Below, piece after piece: positions 46,636-58,450 of a stretch of 64,000 bases of DNA (its first letter is position 1; every line of letters begins with the position of its first letter). Below the pieces are notes generated by a model. It had not been told where the DNA came from and searched no databases. It worked only from the letters and a program-made list of their open reading frames with translations. Source of the DNA: Strongylocentrotus droebachiensis (lineage: Eukaryota; Echinodermata; Echinoidea; Camarodonta; Strongylocentrotidae); NCBI GenBank assembly GCA_035222895.1, contig JAVYIG010000896.1, forward strand, positions 62,001 to 126,000, given 5' to 3'. A program made the position numbers and the translations under genes.

Positions 46636-48222
46636 TATAAAAATAAAAAATAAATAAAAAATAAATAAATAAATACAATAATAATAATAATCATTGGGTT
46701 ATTCTAGGGCAGAGCATACTAGTTCAACCCATCGTATTTTTATGTAGGCCTACTTCAAAATAAATACCTATATATCTGGAAGTATCTACGAAATTAAATC
46801 GTGTATCTTGACAAATTATCAGCAGTATACGACTAATTGTTACCAACGACTCTTAGCGACACATTTTCTTCTAGAGACCCTAAGGGGCTGACGACTCTTG
46901 CCAAAATGGCTTTCTTCTTTCCGCCAGTGTATGGATTCTGCGAGAGATAGATAGAGAAAGAGAGAGAGAGAGAGAGAGAGATCGGGGCGAGCAAATAAGA
47001 ACATCTTTCTCCCTCTCAATATTTTTTTTAAATCCAGGAACATCATTATTTAAGTTGGGAATGTATTCTACCTAGTACATGACCATGGCATTTGGCAAGT
47101 CATTAATCTACATGTGCCACACTTAACCGAGGTGAGGAAATGGGTACCTAGCAGAAATAAATTCCTTGAAATGCTAAAGCGCCATAATGACAACCATGCT
47201 ATAGCCGGAATAATAATTGTGGAGCTCCAGTGTCAAGTCTGACAGAGATGAGCGATTTACAAAAAAACACTATGAATATCATTATCCTAACAAAACATTT
47301 GCAATCCCAAGAGTTAAGTTTTCGGAAGCTCATGTTATCGGCAGATATGTTTTTCATGTTCCTTATTCTCTTGTTCGTTTTATCATAGACATCTATACTG
47401 GTCTCATACAAAGAAGATAGAACGGATTAATTTAGATGGGTTGGAACGAACGTTGTTATTTACAGATGAATCGTATTCCAAAATTGTTGGATTAGACGTT
47501 AGTCTATCAGGTGAGCAAAATTCTGAGTGTATATTGATCAAATTATGGTGTATTTCTACATCATTTTTCCACTAACTCCTTTCCTTTTTTCGAATTGTGT
47601 CCTTTTTTCAACAAATTAATTTCACATCGAAAAGAGATGAAATAAAACTCCCGTAAAATCAAAACATACGATATCCTCCGCCAGAATTTTGTTATGAGGA
47701 TCGAGGATACACGTTTTGCAACTCGACCTGTTTATATTCATAAGAAGTAAAACTAAATGCTTTTCAGTCTTTGATTTTATTAAAAAATTATGTTATTAAA
47801 GCTGATGTTTAGTATGTATAAATACATACAAAATATGCCAAATGCAGTGTGTGTTTACTTATTAGTTTTGCATGAACAATTGATTTGGAATCAACACGTT
47901 AAAATTCGTCAGAAATTTAGATTCTTACTCCTTTTATTTCAATTCTATATCAGACAATCGTATATACTTCGCTGACGAAGGCGCCAAACGTATCGTCTTT
48001 ACTGATCTACAAGGTAACAACATGCAGCAGGTCCAGGACGTATCTGGTAACTACGAGCCACAAGATGTTATGTTATACGATGGGGTGATATACTTTACAG
48101 ACAAACTTACCAAGAAGGTCGTCAGCTGTGGTGATTTCACAGAGTCGGATCCAAATTTTATTGAGAACTCGAGCGGCGTGTTCTCATATCCACGAAAGAT
48201 GCACATCACATCTATTGCTTAA
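40412..48222 (+). CDS. Gene B, right copy: mucin-stalk YWTD beta-propeller protein
   Basis: Exons are 40412-40414 (ATG), 41666-41732, 42147-42290, 43781-44683, 45481-45708, 45957-46116, 47389-47510 and 47954-48222; total 631 codons. Domain order is leader, two-cysteine domain, mucin-like stalk, then a propeller. The propeller part begins FVTDTGHNKIFWADLQ and has six YWTD-type strands, the number needed for one closed six-bladed propeller as in LDL-receptor family proteins and nidogen. Asn-Leu-Asp-Gly turns (RANLDGTNK, SINLDGTG, RINLDGLE) are present as in that family. Missing compared with LDL receptors: flanking EGF domains, LDL-A repeats and a membrane anchor. A secreted ligand-binding or matrix protein is the natural inference. 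Confidence 0.78.
40807..41389. mobile_element. MITE with an internal hairpin, right arm
   Basis: Mirror of 16663-17245, with the same inverted ends and central palindrome, in the first intron of gene B. Confidence 0.55.
42147..42290 (+). CDS. Two-cysteine domain exon of gene B
   Basis: A 144-bp, phase 1-1 exon encoding a domain with FCRPLLMADSSVIRPVPVRI near the start and HYACIPPQ at the end. Exons of the same length and phase are found in genes A (35454-35597), C (52584-52727) and D (62833-62976). Shared features are an N-terminal Cys, a hydrophobic strand, an N/D-(G/S)-(S/T) turn and a final H-x-x-C. I know no named domain that fits. Confidence 0.75.
42333..43371. mobile_element. 1.04-kb terminal-inverted-repeat element in gene B intron, right arm
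   Basis: Mirror of 14682-15719, beginning 43 bp after the donor of exon 3. Same TCTCGCCTGCAT ends and roughly 190-bp internal units. Confidence 0.65.
43781..44683 (+). CDS. Mucin-like exon of gene B, right copy
   Basis: The exon opens after TTATAAAG and closes before GTAAGT. It encodes about 300 residues, mostly Thr, Ser, Pro and Gln, with four 37-residue repeats in the second half. The frame from the previous exon leads in with V-I-N-K-Q-F. Confidence 0.8.
45481..48222 (+). CDS. Six-bladed YWTD propeller region of gene B
   Basis: Four exons (45481-45708, 45957-46116, 47389-47510, 47954-48222) encode about 260 residues, the usual size of a six-bladed LDL-receptor class B propeller. Blade signatures by order: NKIFWADL, NKVYWTET, RRIYCAFR, HLYWSHTK, NRIYFADE, GVIYFTDK. 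The third lacks the tryptophan and aspartate of the consensus. The protein stops within 25 codons of a lone Cys after the last blade. Confidence 0.8.
46157..46558. mobile_element. Head-to-head pair of tRNA-derived SINEs, right arm
   Basis: Mirror of 11495-11895, in the intron between exons 6 and 7 of gene B. The adjoining poly-C/poly-A run is at 46577-46619. Confidence 0.75.
47080..47213 (+). mobile_element. SINE fragment in intron of gene B, right arm
   Basis: Mirror of 10840-10975, body part of the tRNA/Deu SINE family. Confidence 0.6.
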
Positions 48223-48242
48223 ACAATACTCGAAACTTATTT

Positions 48243-48463
48243 AACACGCTACCCCCTTGGCAGGATATTAATCTATATTGCCACTCTCCACCCTGGTGTA
48301 GTAAATGGGTCCGCGGTAAGAAGACCTGTCTTGAATGCTTGAGCACCATGTCATGGTAGCGCGTCTTAAGCAGGGGTGATTGCAGGGCCCTCAGGGAGAA
48401 CAGCATTAATACCGATGATGATATCCTTGATAAACAAGACAAATCATTATTATTATCATTCTT
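48243..48463 (+). mobile_element. SINE body fragment, right arm
   Basis: Mirror of 9590-9810. It is the last element that is the same in both arms before identity drops. Confidence 0.6.
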
Positions 48464-49913
48464 CTTCCCTTCTTCTTGTTCTTCTTCTTCTTCTTGTTCT
48501 TCTCAATAATAATAATAATAATATCTAATTTTTATAAAGCGCTTAATACAAATGTCTCTAAGCGCTTTACAAATATACTATTACCCCGGTCATTGGATTC
48601 AGTGCTTGACCGCACACAATGTGTGTTATTCTTGTTCTTGTTCTTGTTCTTCTTTTTCTTCTTATCATCATAATTTTCAATATTATCATCATAATTATAA
48701 TGTAATCTGACTCTTGGAGAATTAAGCGAGGACTGAAGTCCTGTTACGAACTAAGCGAAGTGACATCATAATTATATGTCATATATTATTGAAGTGACAT
48801 TAGCGTTTTGAGTGGTGAAAATTCTCGACGTTTTGGGGAATTATGAGGGACATGGTTGGTAAACGAATGCCGATGAATGAATGGTTAGACTAGCCATGAA
48901 TCACAACTGCCCATCCATTCTGCAGAGTAAAAAAGGGCACATGACTGTGTTTAACGAAATACACATGTACCTGTTGTTAATATATACTCCAATCCTAGTT
49001 AAAATGGCCTCTAGTATGGAATAATTCGATTTTTCTTAGTTAATCGAGCATTTATTGAAACTTGTAAGAGACTTTTGAAAGATGTATCATGAACATAGCA
49101 AATATGACAAAAGTATAAACTTAGAAAAAGAAATAAAGATGTGATAACAGTTTAAAATTTTGCTGTATAAGTAGTCAGCATATCATTTCGTTCAAAAAAT
49201 GTTCAAAATATAAATGCTAGTTGGTAAATGGGACATCATTTCTTCAGGTGACTCAAATCGTGTTTTTTTTTTATATATTTGTTCAAATTTTACTCAGTAG
49301 GCCTATGTTGACGTATTTTCGAATTTATATGGACAAATATGTGATGGAAGTTAATGGTACTATTTTGGTATCTAGTAACATTTTCTCTTTACAGAAAGAG
49401 ACCGCGTTATAGAAGAGTTTCATAGACTTACCCACTAATATCATACTTTTATTGAAATAATGTATTTTACATGTAGAACACATTAGCTGTATTGTGTGCC
49501 TTTTTGCTGGAATTAATTCATATATATTCCTTTCGATTTGTCTCATTTCCTCTTTTCACAAACGTTGATATACCATCTCCATTGCGAAATTTCAGATTTC
49601 TATTTGTAGGAGAGTAAATGAGAAAAATAATTTAAGTACCGGTCGAAGCTGTAAAGAAACGCACGGTGTATAAAATACATATTTGATCACAGATCCACAT
49701 AAACTGATGATTGTTGAGATATAGTGTCATGCTCGGGGATGTGGAGATTGGATATCCTTTTAAAGAGAGGATACAACACTATTATTATGGCTAGTATGGT
49801 GTTGTCATTTCCTGCTAAAATGATCACGACTTTATGGATTGATAAAATGGCGTTTAGATGATTGTACTGCAAATTCGAAGAATGGGATTCAATAATGATA
49901 CTCTGAAGCCTTT

Positions 49914-50064
49914 TGTCGTCGTATGATTGTTTATACTTATGACTCTCAGTCCAATGGCTGAGGGTTCGAAACCAAGCCCGGCCCTAATGAATTTTGGCAA
50001 AACATTAATCCGAATTTGCCACTCTCTACCCCGGTGTAAATTGATACCTGGCAATTACTGGAGG
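49914..50064 (+). mobile_element. tRNA-derived SINE fragment, right arm
   Basis: Diverged partner of 7310-7460, with GAGGGTTCGAAACCAAGCCC and the CATTAATCCGAATTTGCCAC body. Confidence 0.6.
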
Positions 50065-52020
50065 TATTTTATAGATTATGATATTTTGTGATCGATGATG
50101 AACCCCGTCTGAGTATATCTTATTAAAAAAAATAAAGGCCTCATCTGAGATGTCTTTTTAATACGTCGGTATGCTGCTCTTTCAAAGTAAGTGATCTTAA
50201 AAACGGTAGAACAATTCATCGTTGCTATGTAAGATGAGAAACAGAGGCCATGTAATTATCCCATCTCTTTATACTTTATCTAACTAAAGACACTCTGCCC
50301 ATTTGACTTGTGTGTAGTCACATGTTCCCATAATTGTGTGGAGCCTGTACAGTGAATATGATAGCAAGAATGATGAACTTATCATAATTTGATGGTTCCT
50401 TTTAAACCACGATAGCTACAAATGTTCTCCTTTTTTCCCCATCACCAGCAACCCTTCATAATAACGTCTGCACAGAGGATTCCAAACTGCTCTCTGTCTA
50501 TTAGCAATACACGTATTATTATAGAAAGAAAATGGGGTCGATCGTTTAATGTATTGACTTACTTCTTTGTTTCCGTCACGAATGAACTAGTTATTGATGT
50601 ATTGACGATGATGTTCTAAACTTTCACCATCGCCACCATACCAGGCGTATGGATATTTGAATGTAGGGACATGAAATCATGGACAATTGAGTAAAATAAA
50701 TATGGCTATGTCACGATGCTCTATGTCAACAAATGTAAATATACATGTAGGTAGAACCAGGGATATACTTCGTGTATCTTTAACGCCGATGCTAACGTGT
50801 GAATAAAGGCAAAGCTTTTACCAAGTTTGCTGAACATAAACTTGTGCAAACATCAATCGATATCGAGTAGAAAAGAGAAAGTTAGTGAGAAAAATGAAGA
50901 AGAAAGGATGTGTGATTTGTTATATAGAGATACTGGAGAGTGGAGACACGAAAAAGGTGGACAACAGAGTGAATTGTATATATTGTTACCATGGATACAC
51001 GTCACTGATACAGTCGCTTACATTTTGTTTTGCAGCTTATTGAATGCACAAGATGGTTGACTAAGGTATGAAGATTATGTAAACTGCGTTAAACACACAC
51101 ATGATGAGCAAAATGTAGAACGAAGTGGACTGCGTTTTGATCATTGCACACAAGCATCGCACAATGATATGGTCGACATTTGATATATTTCACGATAACT
51201 TCTACATTAAATGGTCTCTTTCACCTTATTATTCGATGGGAATCAAACTATTCACGTGACACGAGCTCTGAAACTTTAAACACCAGAATGGTAATATATA
51301 TCTTTAATTACATAAGCATTTAAAGTATCACATGGTTAGATTTCGTTGTAGCAAGAGAATGATCAATTTTATATGAGATGATAATAATGTGTGTTTGAAA
51401 GTTCTAACTTGATTTGTATGTCTGGAAATGTCAAATTAATATATATCCTATTTTCTTTAAAGCATTGCACAATGATCTGTTGGTTTCGGTCGAAATAAAA
51501 TTGTGAAATGATCAAATTGCTGTGAAATTATTAGACCTATTCCCCTTCACAATAAGTTACACTAATAAGCTGAAACAGACATATTTCGTATCAATATCGT
51601 ATTTGAAGCATTATTTTACTGGTCTCTTGTGCACATTTTGGTTTTTGAATTTCATTGAAAAATTGTGCTGTTCAGGGAGAAAAATAAAAACACTATTGCT
51701 TATTATTGGCAATCTATGTCTTGTACTTCTCTGTTCAAGCAGGCCTTTTGGCACTGAAAAGACTACCATACTTGTAAATAAATTGGAGGATTGAATGAAT
51801 AAAAAATAAATAAAAATAAATTGATGACTAATAGATTATTAATAAATAAACGAATGGATGAATAAATGCTGAAATAATAAACACATCAATCAATTTATCA
51901 ATAGGCGTCCTAATTAATCAAAATGAGCAATAACAGGTTTTGGTTTTGCTGTGAAATGAGATTTGAAAAATCCAAGTCATTATGATGATTATTTGTAGTT
52001 AAATGTTCTCTTTTTTTCAG

Positions 52021-52324
52021 GAGCTAGCACTGTGTCGTCTTTTGCTCCTTATATTCTACTTGGCAGTGTTTGTGGCAGGTACGCATCTTCTCCAAAGCAC
52101 AAGTTAATACCTCTCCTCACTAACCAAAATATTGTAGAAGCAAATCAAAGACTTTTAATCACTCACACCACGTCTGAACAAATCAAACTCAAACAACGAC
52201 GACAACAACAACAACAAACATTAAAAGAATAAACGGACGTTATCATAAAGGATGTCATTTTTTTAACAGAATTCTTTTTTGAAGATGTAGATGGAAATTA
52301 ATGAAAGTGATGACTGAGCGAGCA

Positions 52325-52367
<43 letters not shown>

Positions 52368-55231
52368 GAGAGCAAGAGAGAGCTAGGTATAACATGTCAT
52401 TGAAGCTATACACATTTTTTTATTATAGGCCTAGTAGGTGACATGAATGTCGTTACCATATACATTTTGATTGTTTTCTTTATCTGGAAGTATTGCACGT
52501 ACATGTATTTGTTAAAAAATAATTTGCATAATCAAGCTTTCGATTTTAATAATTTCCTTGTATGAATTATCTTTATGTTTAAGGTAAATTGTTCTCAAAA
52601 TACGACTGCAAACCAATAATTTTATTGAACGGAACAATCCTCAATCAAGTAGCAGTGGAAGTCTTAAACCCGTTACAACCATCACCACTAGGCCCGGAAC
52701 TCCATACTGCATGCAAGCTGGTGTATGGTAAGTAGTTCCAGACAATAACATTCAATAGTCGGTTCTTCAGACACAGTAGTTTTGTTGTGTCCGTCCGTCG
52801 TCCATCCGTTCATTTTAGCAAAACTTTTGTATAATTATCGAAATTCAACTGGACAAAGCTATGTATAGCAGAATAGACTAATCATCTATAGGATACAAAC
52901 TTGGTCATAACGGAAGCTCTTTGGAAGTACATATATAGGGGCGTTATATCATAATGTGCTATACGCTATGCTAGAACGGATTATCAGTATCATATTTCAA
53001 ACATGTTTATAACCAACATCCGAGTACATATCTCATCTCTCATCTTGTAGGAACGAATGTCATGTATCAATTTATTTTCCTATTCTGAATATATATTGTT
53101 TTGATACAGAGTGTGCTGATAATCCCTGTAAAAATGGAGGAACCTGCTCTGAATTATTGTCCGGGTACACGTGCAACTGTCAGCCTGGTTTCAGGCACAG
53201 AAACTGTCAACAAATCCCGGAAATCAATCCAACGGAAACAGGTATTTATATATATATATATATGGAAATTTTATTTATTTCAGACCTTGCACGAACCAAA
53301 GTAGCTAAGTTTTTTAAGCAACATATAATCAGGAAGATACAGCCTTGAATTTCTTTACAGAGCCCTACTCATACTTAGCGTCTTGTTTAAAATCTGAACT
53401 TCCAGGGAATCAAATTGAATGTTCAACCCGAATATTGAATTGCTCTGTAATAAGTCTTTATATCGCAGGTACTTGAAAGTTATCAATCCACTGAAATATA
53501 GCGGGTTAGTCAATTTTATTCAGCTTGACTATCATGTAATGTCGGATTAAGTAAGTCTATATCCTGTCTATCAAATAAAGCACAGTGTAAACAAATTAGC
53601 AGAGCACTAACTTAAAAAATAGATATCTAGATAATTTAAACAAGGCCATACTGCATTTATCCTCTGAGGTATTTATTATTTTCGTACAGATTTACAGATA
53701 GCAACACCAGACATGCCGTCGAGTCGCACCAAGATTCAGCCTAGAACTAACACCCAGTCTACAAGATTTCTGAGCCACTTAACAACCGCTGTGTCAACAA
53801 CACCAAAAAGTCACACCACAATAACTGACAAGTATACAGCACTGGAGAATCATATAGCAACAGCCCAGTCAACAACACAAAATAGGACAACCACAAGGTC
53901 ATATTTTACAACATATTTCAGTCGCACGACAACCATTGCCAAGTCAACAACATTTAGTCACTCACCTGACAAGCCAACAACTCTTATACCTACTCAGTCT
54001 GCAACAACTTCAGAGCCTACAATACGATCAGGTCATACAACAACGTATCAGACATTCAATTCGCTGGGCCATATGACAACCACCCAATCAACAAGACACA
54101 AGATTCCCGCAACAACCACCCAGTCAACAACACACACGAGTCCCGCAACAAGCTACCAGTCACAAACATACAATAGTCTCGCAACAACCACCCAGTCAAC
54201 AACACACAAGAGTCTCGCAACAACCACCAAGTCAACAACACACAAGAGTCTCGCAACAACCACCCAGTCAACAACACACAAGAGTCCCGCAACAACCATC
54301 CAGTCAACAACACACACGAGTCCCGCAACAACTATCCAGTCCACAACACACAAGAGTCTCGCAACAACCAACAAGTCAACAACAAAGATGAGCCGGAAAA
54401 CATCTACGCAGTCAATACCGATCAGTGAGTTTTAAAGCAAAATTACCATATTATATTTAATAAGATATGCTGACATTTTCATCAAATGTTCATTATTATT
54501 TTATGTTCACTCATGTGCTTTCATTCACTTATCCGTAAATATCTAAAGAAGCCATTCATAATGTACATGCTCATTCTGAACAAAATGTACTTTTCATTTG
54601 TTATATGCTTCTGTTTTCTACGTCGACAAATCGGCATTGCTAATTTATAGGGAAATTCGGCGCACAACTCGACATCTTTTGTGCCAATTTTGCTATCATG
54701 TTGTTTTCTGCTATATAAATTCAATAAGTAGTACTATTTTTGCAAGTAGTACCAATAAACCCTGACTTTTAACCCCCCCCCCCTTCGAAAAAAATAGGAG
54801 CGTGTGTTGAACAAATGATATGAGAGCAGAATATATTCTCACATAAATTGATGAAGCATATTGTATATTAAGAGGAACACCCCTTTTCAGGCCCATATCG
54901 TTTTCTGTAGGCCATATTCTACGAAAATATTTTGATTTTTCTTTGTTCGACGCAAAACCGTGCAAAACACCGAAAATTACGGCACAATTCGAGCGTAACA
55001 TGATCCTTTTATGAAAAGGCCTATAGTTTGTAAAATCAGGCTACGTCACGCACTATGAAACGTAACTTGAAATTCAAAAGTAGAGTAGCACAATCTCCGA
55101 AATGGTTGTTCCTAGTAGAAATTATTATTTCCATTTTTTTGTATTCATTTCCATTAGATATCGGAGGTGACAGTGACGGCGAAGTGGAAGTCGACGACAG
55201 CGAGAGCGATATCAACGATGGCGAAGATTAA
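52021..55231 (+). CDS. Gene C, right copy: secreted EGF/mucin-like protein
   Basis: Exons are 52021-52078, 52584-52727, 53110-53241, 53690-54424 and 55158-55231, open for 380 codons plus stop. They encode a leader (LCRLLLLIFYLAVFVAG), the two-cysteine domain (YDCKPIILLNGTILN to HTACKLVY), one EGF domain (NPCKNGGTC, YTCNC, HRNC), a Thr/Ser-rich stalk with about 9 copies of a 12-residue unit, and an acidic tail (VEVDDSESDIN) ending DGED. The acceptor of the leader exon is strong (CTCTTTTTTTCAG). The initiator exon is not identified; a conserved ATG at 51053 is a weak candidate. It is about 195 bp shorter in the stalk exon than the left copy. Both copies have intact frames. Confidence 0.72.
52318..52385. 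repeat. GA microsatellite in gene C intron, right arm
   Basis: GAGAGA with GATA interruptions, diverged in length and phase from 4992-5056. Confidence 0.85.
53110..53241 (+). CDS. EGF-domain exon of gene C, right copy
   Basis: 132 bp, phase 1-1, opening with ECADNPC after TGATACAG. Six cysteines in standard EGF spacing. The linker ends INPTETG. An AT dinucleotide run follows the donor directly (53250-53264). Confidence 0.85.
53690..54424 (+). CDS. Mucin-like exon of gene C, right copy
   Basis: 735 bp, phase 1-1. It begins DLQIATPDMPSSRTKIQP and ends STQSIPI before GTGAGT. About 9 copies of a 36-bp unit, five or six fewer than in the left arm. If the donor were not used, the frame would stop two codons later (SEF). 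Confidence 0.8.
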
Positions 55232-55659
55232 TGGAGGATTGATTGATTCGTGTAATGATAAACAATGTAGACAACAACTTGTATTAGTTTGATCCTTAGG
55301 AAATGGGTGATTTCAATTTTGCATGCATGCACACAATTTCGCTTTAAACTTGTAGTTCTAGGTTCATCTTGCCTGGTTTTTATATTTTGAATAGCCTAAT
55401 GTTATTTTTGCTACATGAAGCAATATGTAATAACAATTTCAAAGGAATTTGAAATAGACGTCCTTCACTGTTAAGCCTGTGGTTACACAAGATGATATCA
55501 AACAATATTAATTTTCGGACTATACTTCACGAGATTTAACCGACGGAAATAAGCCTGTTAGAAGTTCCTTGCAAAATTTCATATAGAATTCAACGACTAC
55601 ATTTTAAGAAAACTTGATGTTTTGAAAATAAACAGTTGAATAAAGATAAAGAATATGAT

Positions 55660-55970
55660 ATTGAGGATGATAGATTATAGCTACATTTATATTGCGCACA
55701 TATCCATCCCAGGGGATGCTCAAAGCGCCTACAAAGAAACATTATTACCCTGGATTTAGCCCAGCTGCCCTGAGGCACTACAATCATTCAAGTAATAAAC
55801 TCCTACCAGGTACCCATTTACTACACCTGGGTGAAAAGTGGCACATGTAGAGTAATATGCTAAAGGACATGAATGTTGCGGCGGGACTCGAACCGCAAAC
55901 CATGTGATTACATGGTTTGCGGTCCGGTGACCTACCCGTCAAGACCCCGACAACTTACAACACGTTTAAA
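55660..55970 (-). mobile_element. Complete tRNA/Deu-type SINE
   Basis: On the minus strand: a tRNA-like head with GGTTCGAGTCCCGC, a body with CATGTGCCACTTTTCACCC and GTAGTAAATGGGTACC, and a Deu-like 3' domain GGCGCTTTGAGCATC then GCGCAATATAAATG. This is the most complete example here and shows that the headless fragments elsewhere belong to one family. Confidence 0.75.
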
Positions 55971-57689
55971 CTGTTGATGTTATAATACTATTAGGGATAT
56001 TTTTTTCAAAAATTATCCTAATCAATAATCGCTTTATTGTAAATGTCTTAAATGTCATTATGTCTTGTATTTAAATGAACCTATGAACTTGTAATGGTTT
56101 GTTTCCATGAATTTCATGTAGAATTTGTGCGAAAAGCAGGTCTTTTTACTTTGTTTGTGTGGGGTGAGGATGTAGGCGTGTATGGAAGGAGGGGATGGGG
56201 GGGGGGGGGGTTGAAGAACCTTCCAAATCATTTATTATTTTCACCATAAAACTGCAATGTAACGAATGCCACTTTTACATTGATCTAGATGAGGTTGACA
56301 TAAATTCTCGTGCAGGGGAGGGGACGTCTACTATCATGGGTCTCAATCCACGACAACGCTTTCGCAGCTCATTTTCTTTTCTTCAACATTTTAAATGTTT
56401 CTTCTTCGGGCGAGGGGAATATACAGCTGTATACTTCTCTACAAACATCTTGTCCATTTGCTAAATGGCGGCAATATACCACTGGGATGTCAATCAGGCA
56501 GAATATCTGAGCTAATCCAATGCGTTTTGTTTAGTTGGTGTCCTACACGTTACTAAACATTGTGGAGTTCTGAGACCTGTCTTATGCACATAGTTGCGAT
56601 TGATCCGAATCAATCGCAACTGTTTTCAAGACAGGGCCAGAACTTAAACTTGACCCTTGAACTTGACGACAGAGGTGTCATGTCACTTCATACCTAGTCA
56701 ATAGTCTGTTCTAAGGTACCAGACATGATTAGCATTTTATGCTATTTTCTGGTCCCTATTATTCATTCGAGATATTTGTTAAACATACATTTGTTGTTGT
56801 TGTTGTTATTGTTATATTACTGTAATTGAATGTTTGGATAATAAAACGTCAACACAACTCAACTCAAGTCGGGTTATCAACTTAATCCAATGTCCAGGTA
56901 AATGTAATATATTCTGAGATGTAGCCAGTAACCATGGTAACCTATGGGACAAAAGAGTATGACCTGGCCCCCTTAAAAAATAACGAAGACGAAAGATGGC
57001 GCTACTACATTTACAGTTTGATACTCCATCAATCAAAACACGGAATCGGACTTTTCACATCTGTTATGCCCGCGTCACACTGTCCAAAAGTTTCATTTCA
57101 TTTCATTCGCAAGGTCTTCGGACAATTCTTTTGCATGCCAAAGATTTGGCCACCGCTTATGCCCGCGTCACACTGTCCCGAAGTTGACATAAGATGGACA
57201 CACGATGAAGGAAATGTTCAAATTCGGCTCTGATCGTAAAGACATCGGGTCATATCGGCCATTTGTGAGGGCATCTTATGACCGCCGTTGGACTTTTCAG
57301 GCTCCAGTAGCAATTTTGTGAGCGATGGCAAAAATCTTTGGCGTGCCAAAAAGTTGCCCGGAGACCTTGCGAAGGTTCATGTTCGTGTTGAATTCGTGTG
57401 TCCATGTTGCCATCGGGAGGCCATCTTGTCAAATTGTGTCATCTTTGTCTTTATTTCGTGTGATCATCGGTGCCATCGGGCATTTATCGCCTCACGAAGA
57501 CAATACGAATGAAAGAAGAAACTGCCCGATTGACTTTGGAAGGCAACACAACTACGTGAAGCCCTCGCAATGCCATCGTGTAACCATCGTATTATAATAC
57601 GATGACATCGAGATGGGACCACGGTGTCGGCGAAGACATCAGAATTTAAGTAGCTCAAGCGTTTCCCATGAAAAAGCCAGCCTCAGAGC

Positions 57690-57990
57690 CACAGCATTTT
57701 CAAGTGTCCTAAAGTGCCCATTTTATCTTAGATAGTACCCCTTTTACTTTTCTCCCAATGATAAGTGCCCCTTTTATTTTGACATGTGACCCTTTTCCTT
57801 CGACAACTCCCCATTTCCTTTGCAATATGTGTCCATTTTTAATTCTCATAAGTGCCCTTTTTAATCTCTAGTAAGTGTCCCTTTTCACTTTTGATAAATG
57901 CCCCCTTTTCTTCATTAAAGTATCCATTTTCATTCTCATAAGTACCCCTTTTCATATCTGGTCAATGCTTTTTTTCAGGTGCGATAAGTG
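57690..57990. repeat. Degenerate AAGTGCCCCTTTT tandem repeats
   Basis: About ten units of 25-32 bp, each with a variant of AAGTGCCCCTTTT followed by an A/T-rich linker. They lie inside the fold-back element and are the likeliest reason for its low-complexity open frames. Confidence 0.7.
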
Positions 57991-58394
57991 CCCCTTACAT
58001 GTAAATATTCAGACCACCACACCCAATTGTAAAGTATGATGCTTAAACAATAATATTGAAGATGTATAAAGAGAAACAAATATTGAAATTCAATTCAATT
58101 CAATTCAATTTTATTTCGTCCAATAATAACATGGAAATTCATTGTGGGATTTTACATATTGCGTTTACATTAAAATCATGTATAAAAAGACATCAAAAGC
58201 ATGACATTGAAATAGGAAATAATTACATTCAAAATCGTTTAGAAATTGGAAAAACATAACATGACATCGACACAATGCACAAATATACATAGTAAAAAGG
58301 CCCCAAGATTTTCAACATAGCTTTAGTACACAATACCCCGATCCCTTGCACCCCCACCCCAGAAACTCATCATCCAGACGGAGGGACATACATG

Positions 58395-58450
58395 TAGAGA
58401 GAGAGAGAGAGAGAGAGAGGGGGAGAGAGGGGGAGAGGGGGGGGGGGGCA
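58395..58450. repeat. GA and poly-G tract
   Basis: GAGAGA run passing into GGGGGAGAGGGG and a poly-G of about ten bases. Confidence 0.85.

Larger units (their letters stand above)
48223..52020. other. Spacer between genes B and C, right arm
   Basis: It starts with a SINE body (48243-48463) and the Deu-type tail near 48495-48585, across which similarity to the left arm falls from near identity to roughly 90%. A shared SINE fragment is at 49914-50064. The left-only block of about 680 bp is absent near 49038. No gene is supported. Confidence 0.55.

Noticed and set aside
51053-51061. Initiator ATG of gene C spliced to the leader exon
   Set aside because: The ATG is conserved in both arms, but the next bases (GTTGAC) are a poor donor and reading on meets a stop at once. 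Not strong enough for an exon call.
57288-57597. Overlapping frames of 74-90 codons within the right-hand fold-back element, and those at 58312-58765
   Set aside because: They fall in inverted ends and degenerate repeats, with no domain and no conservation between the two halves.
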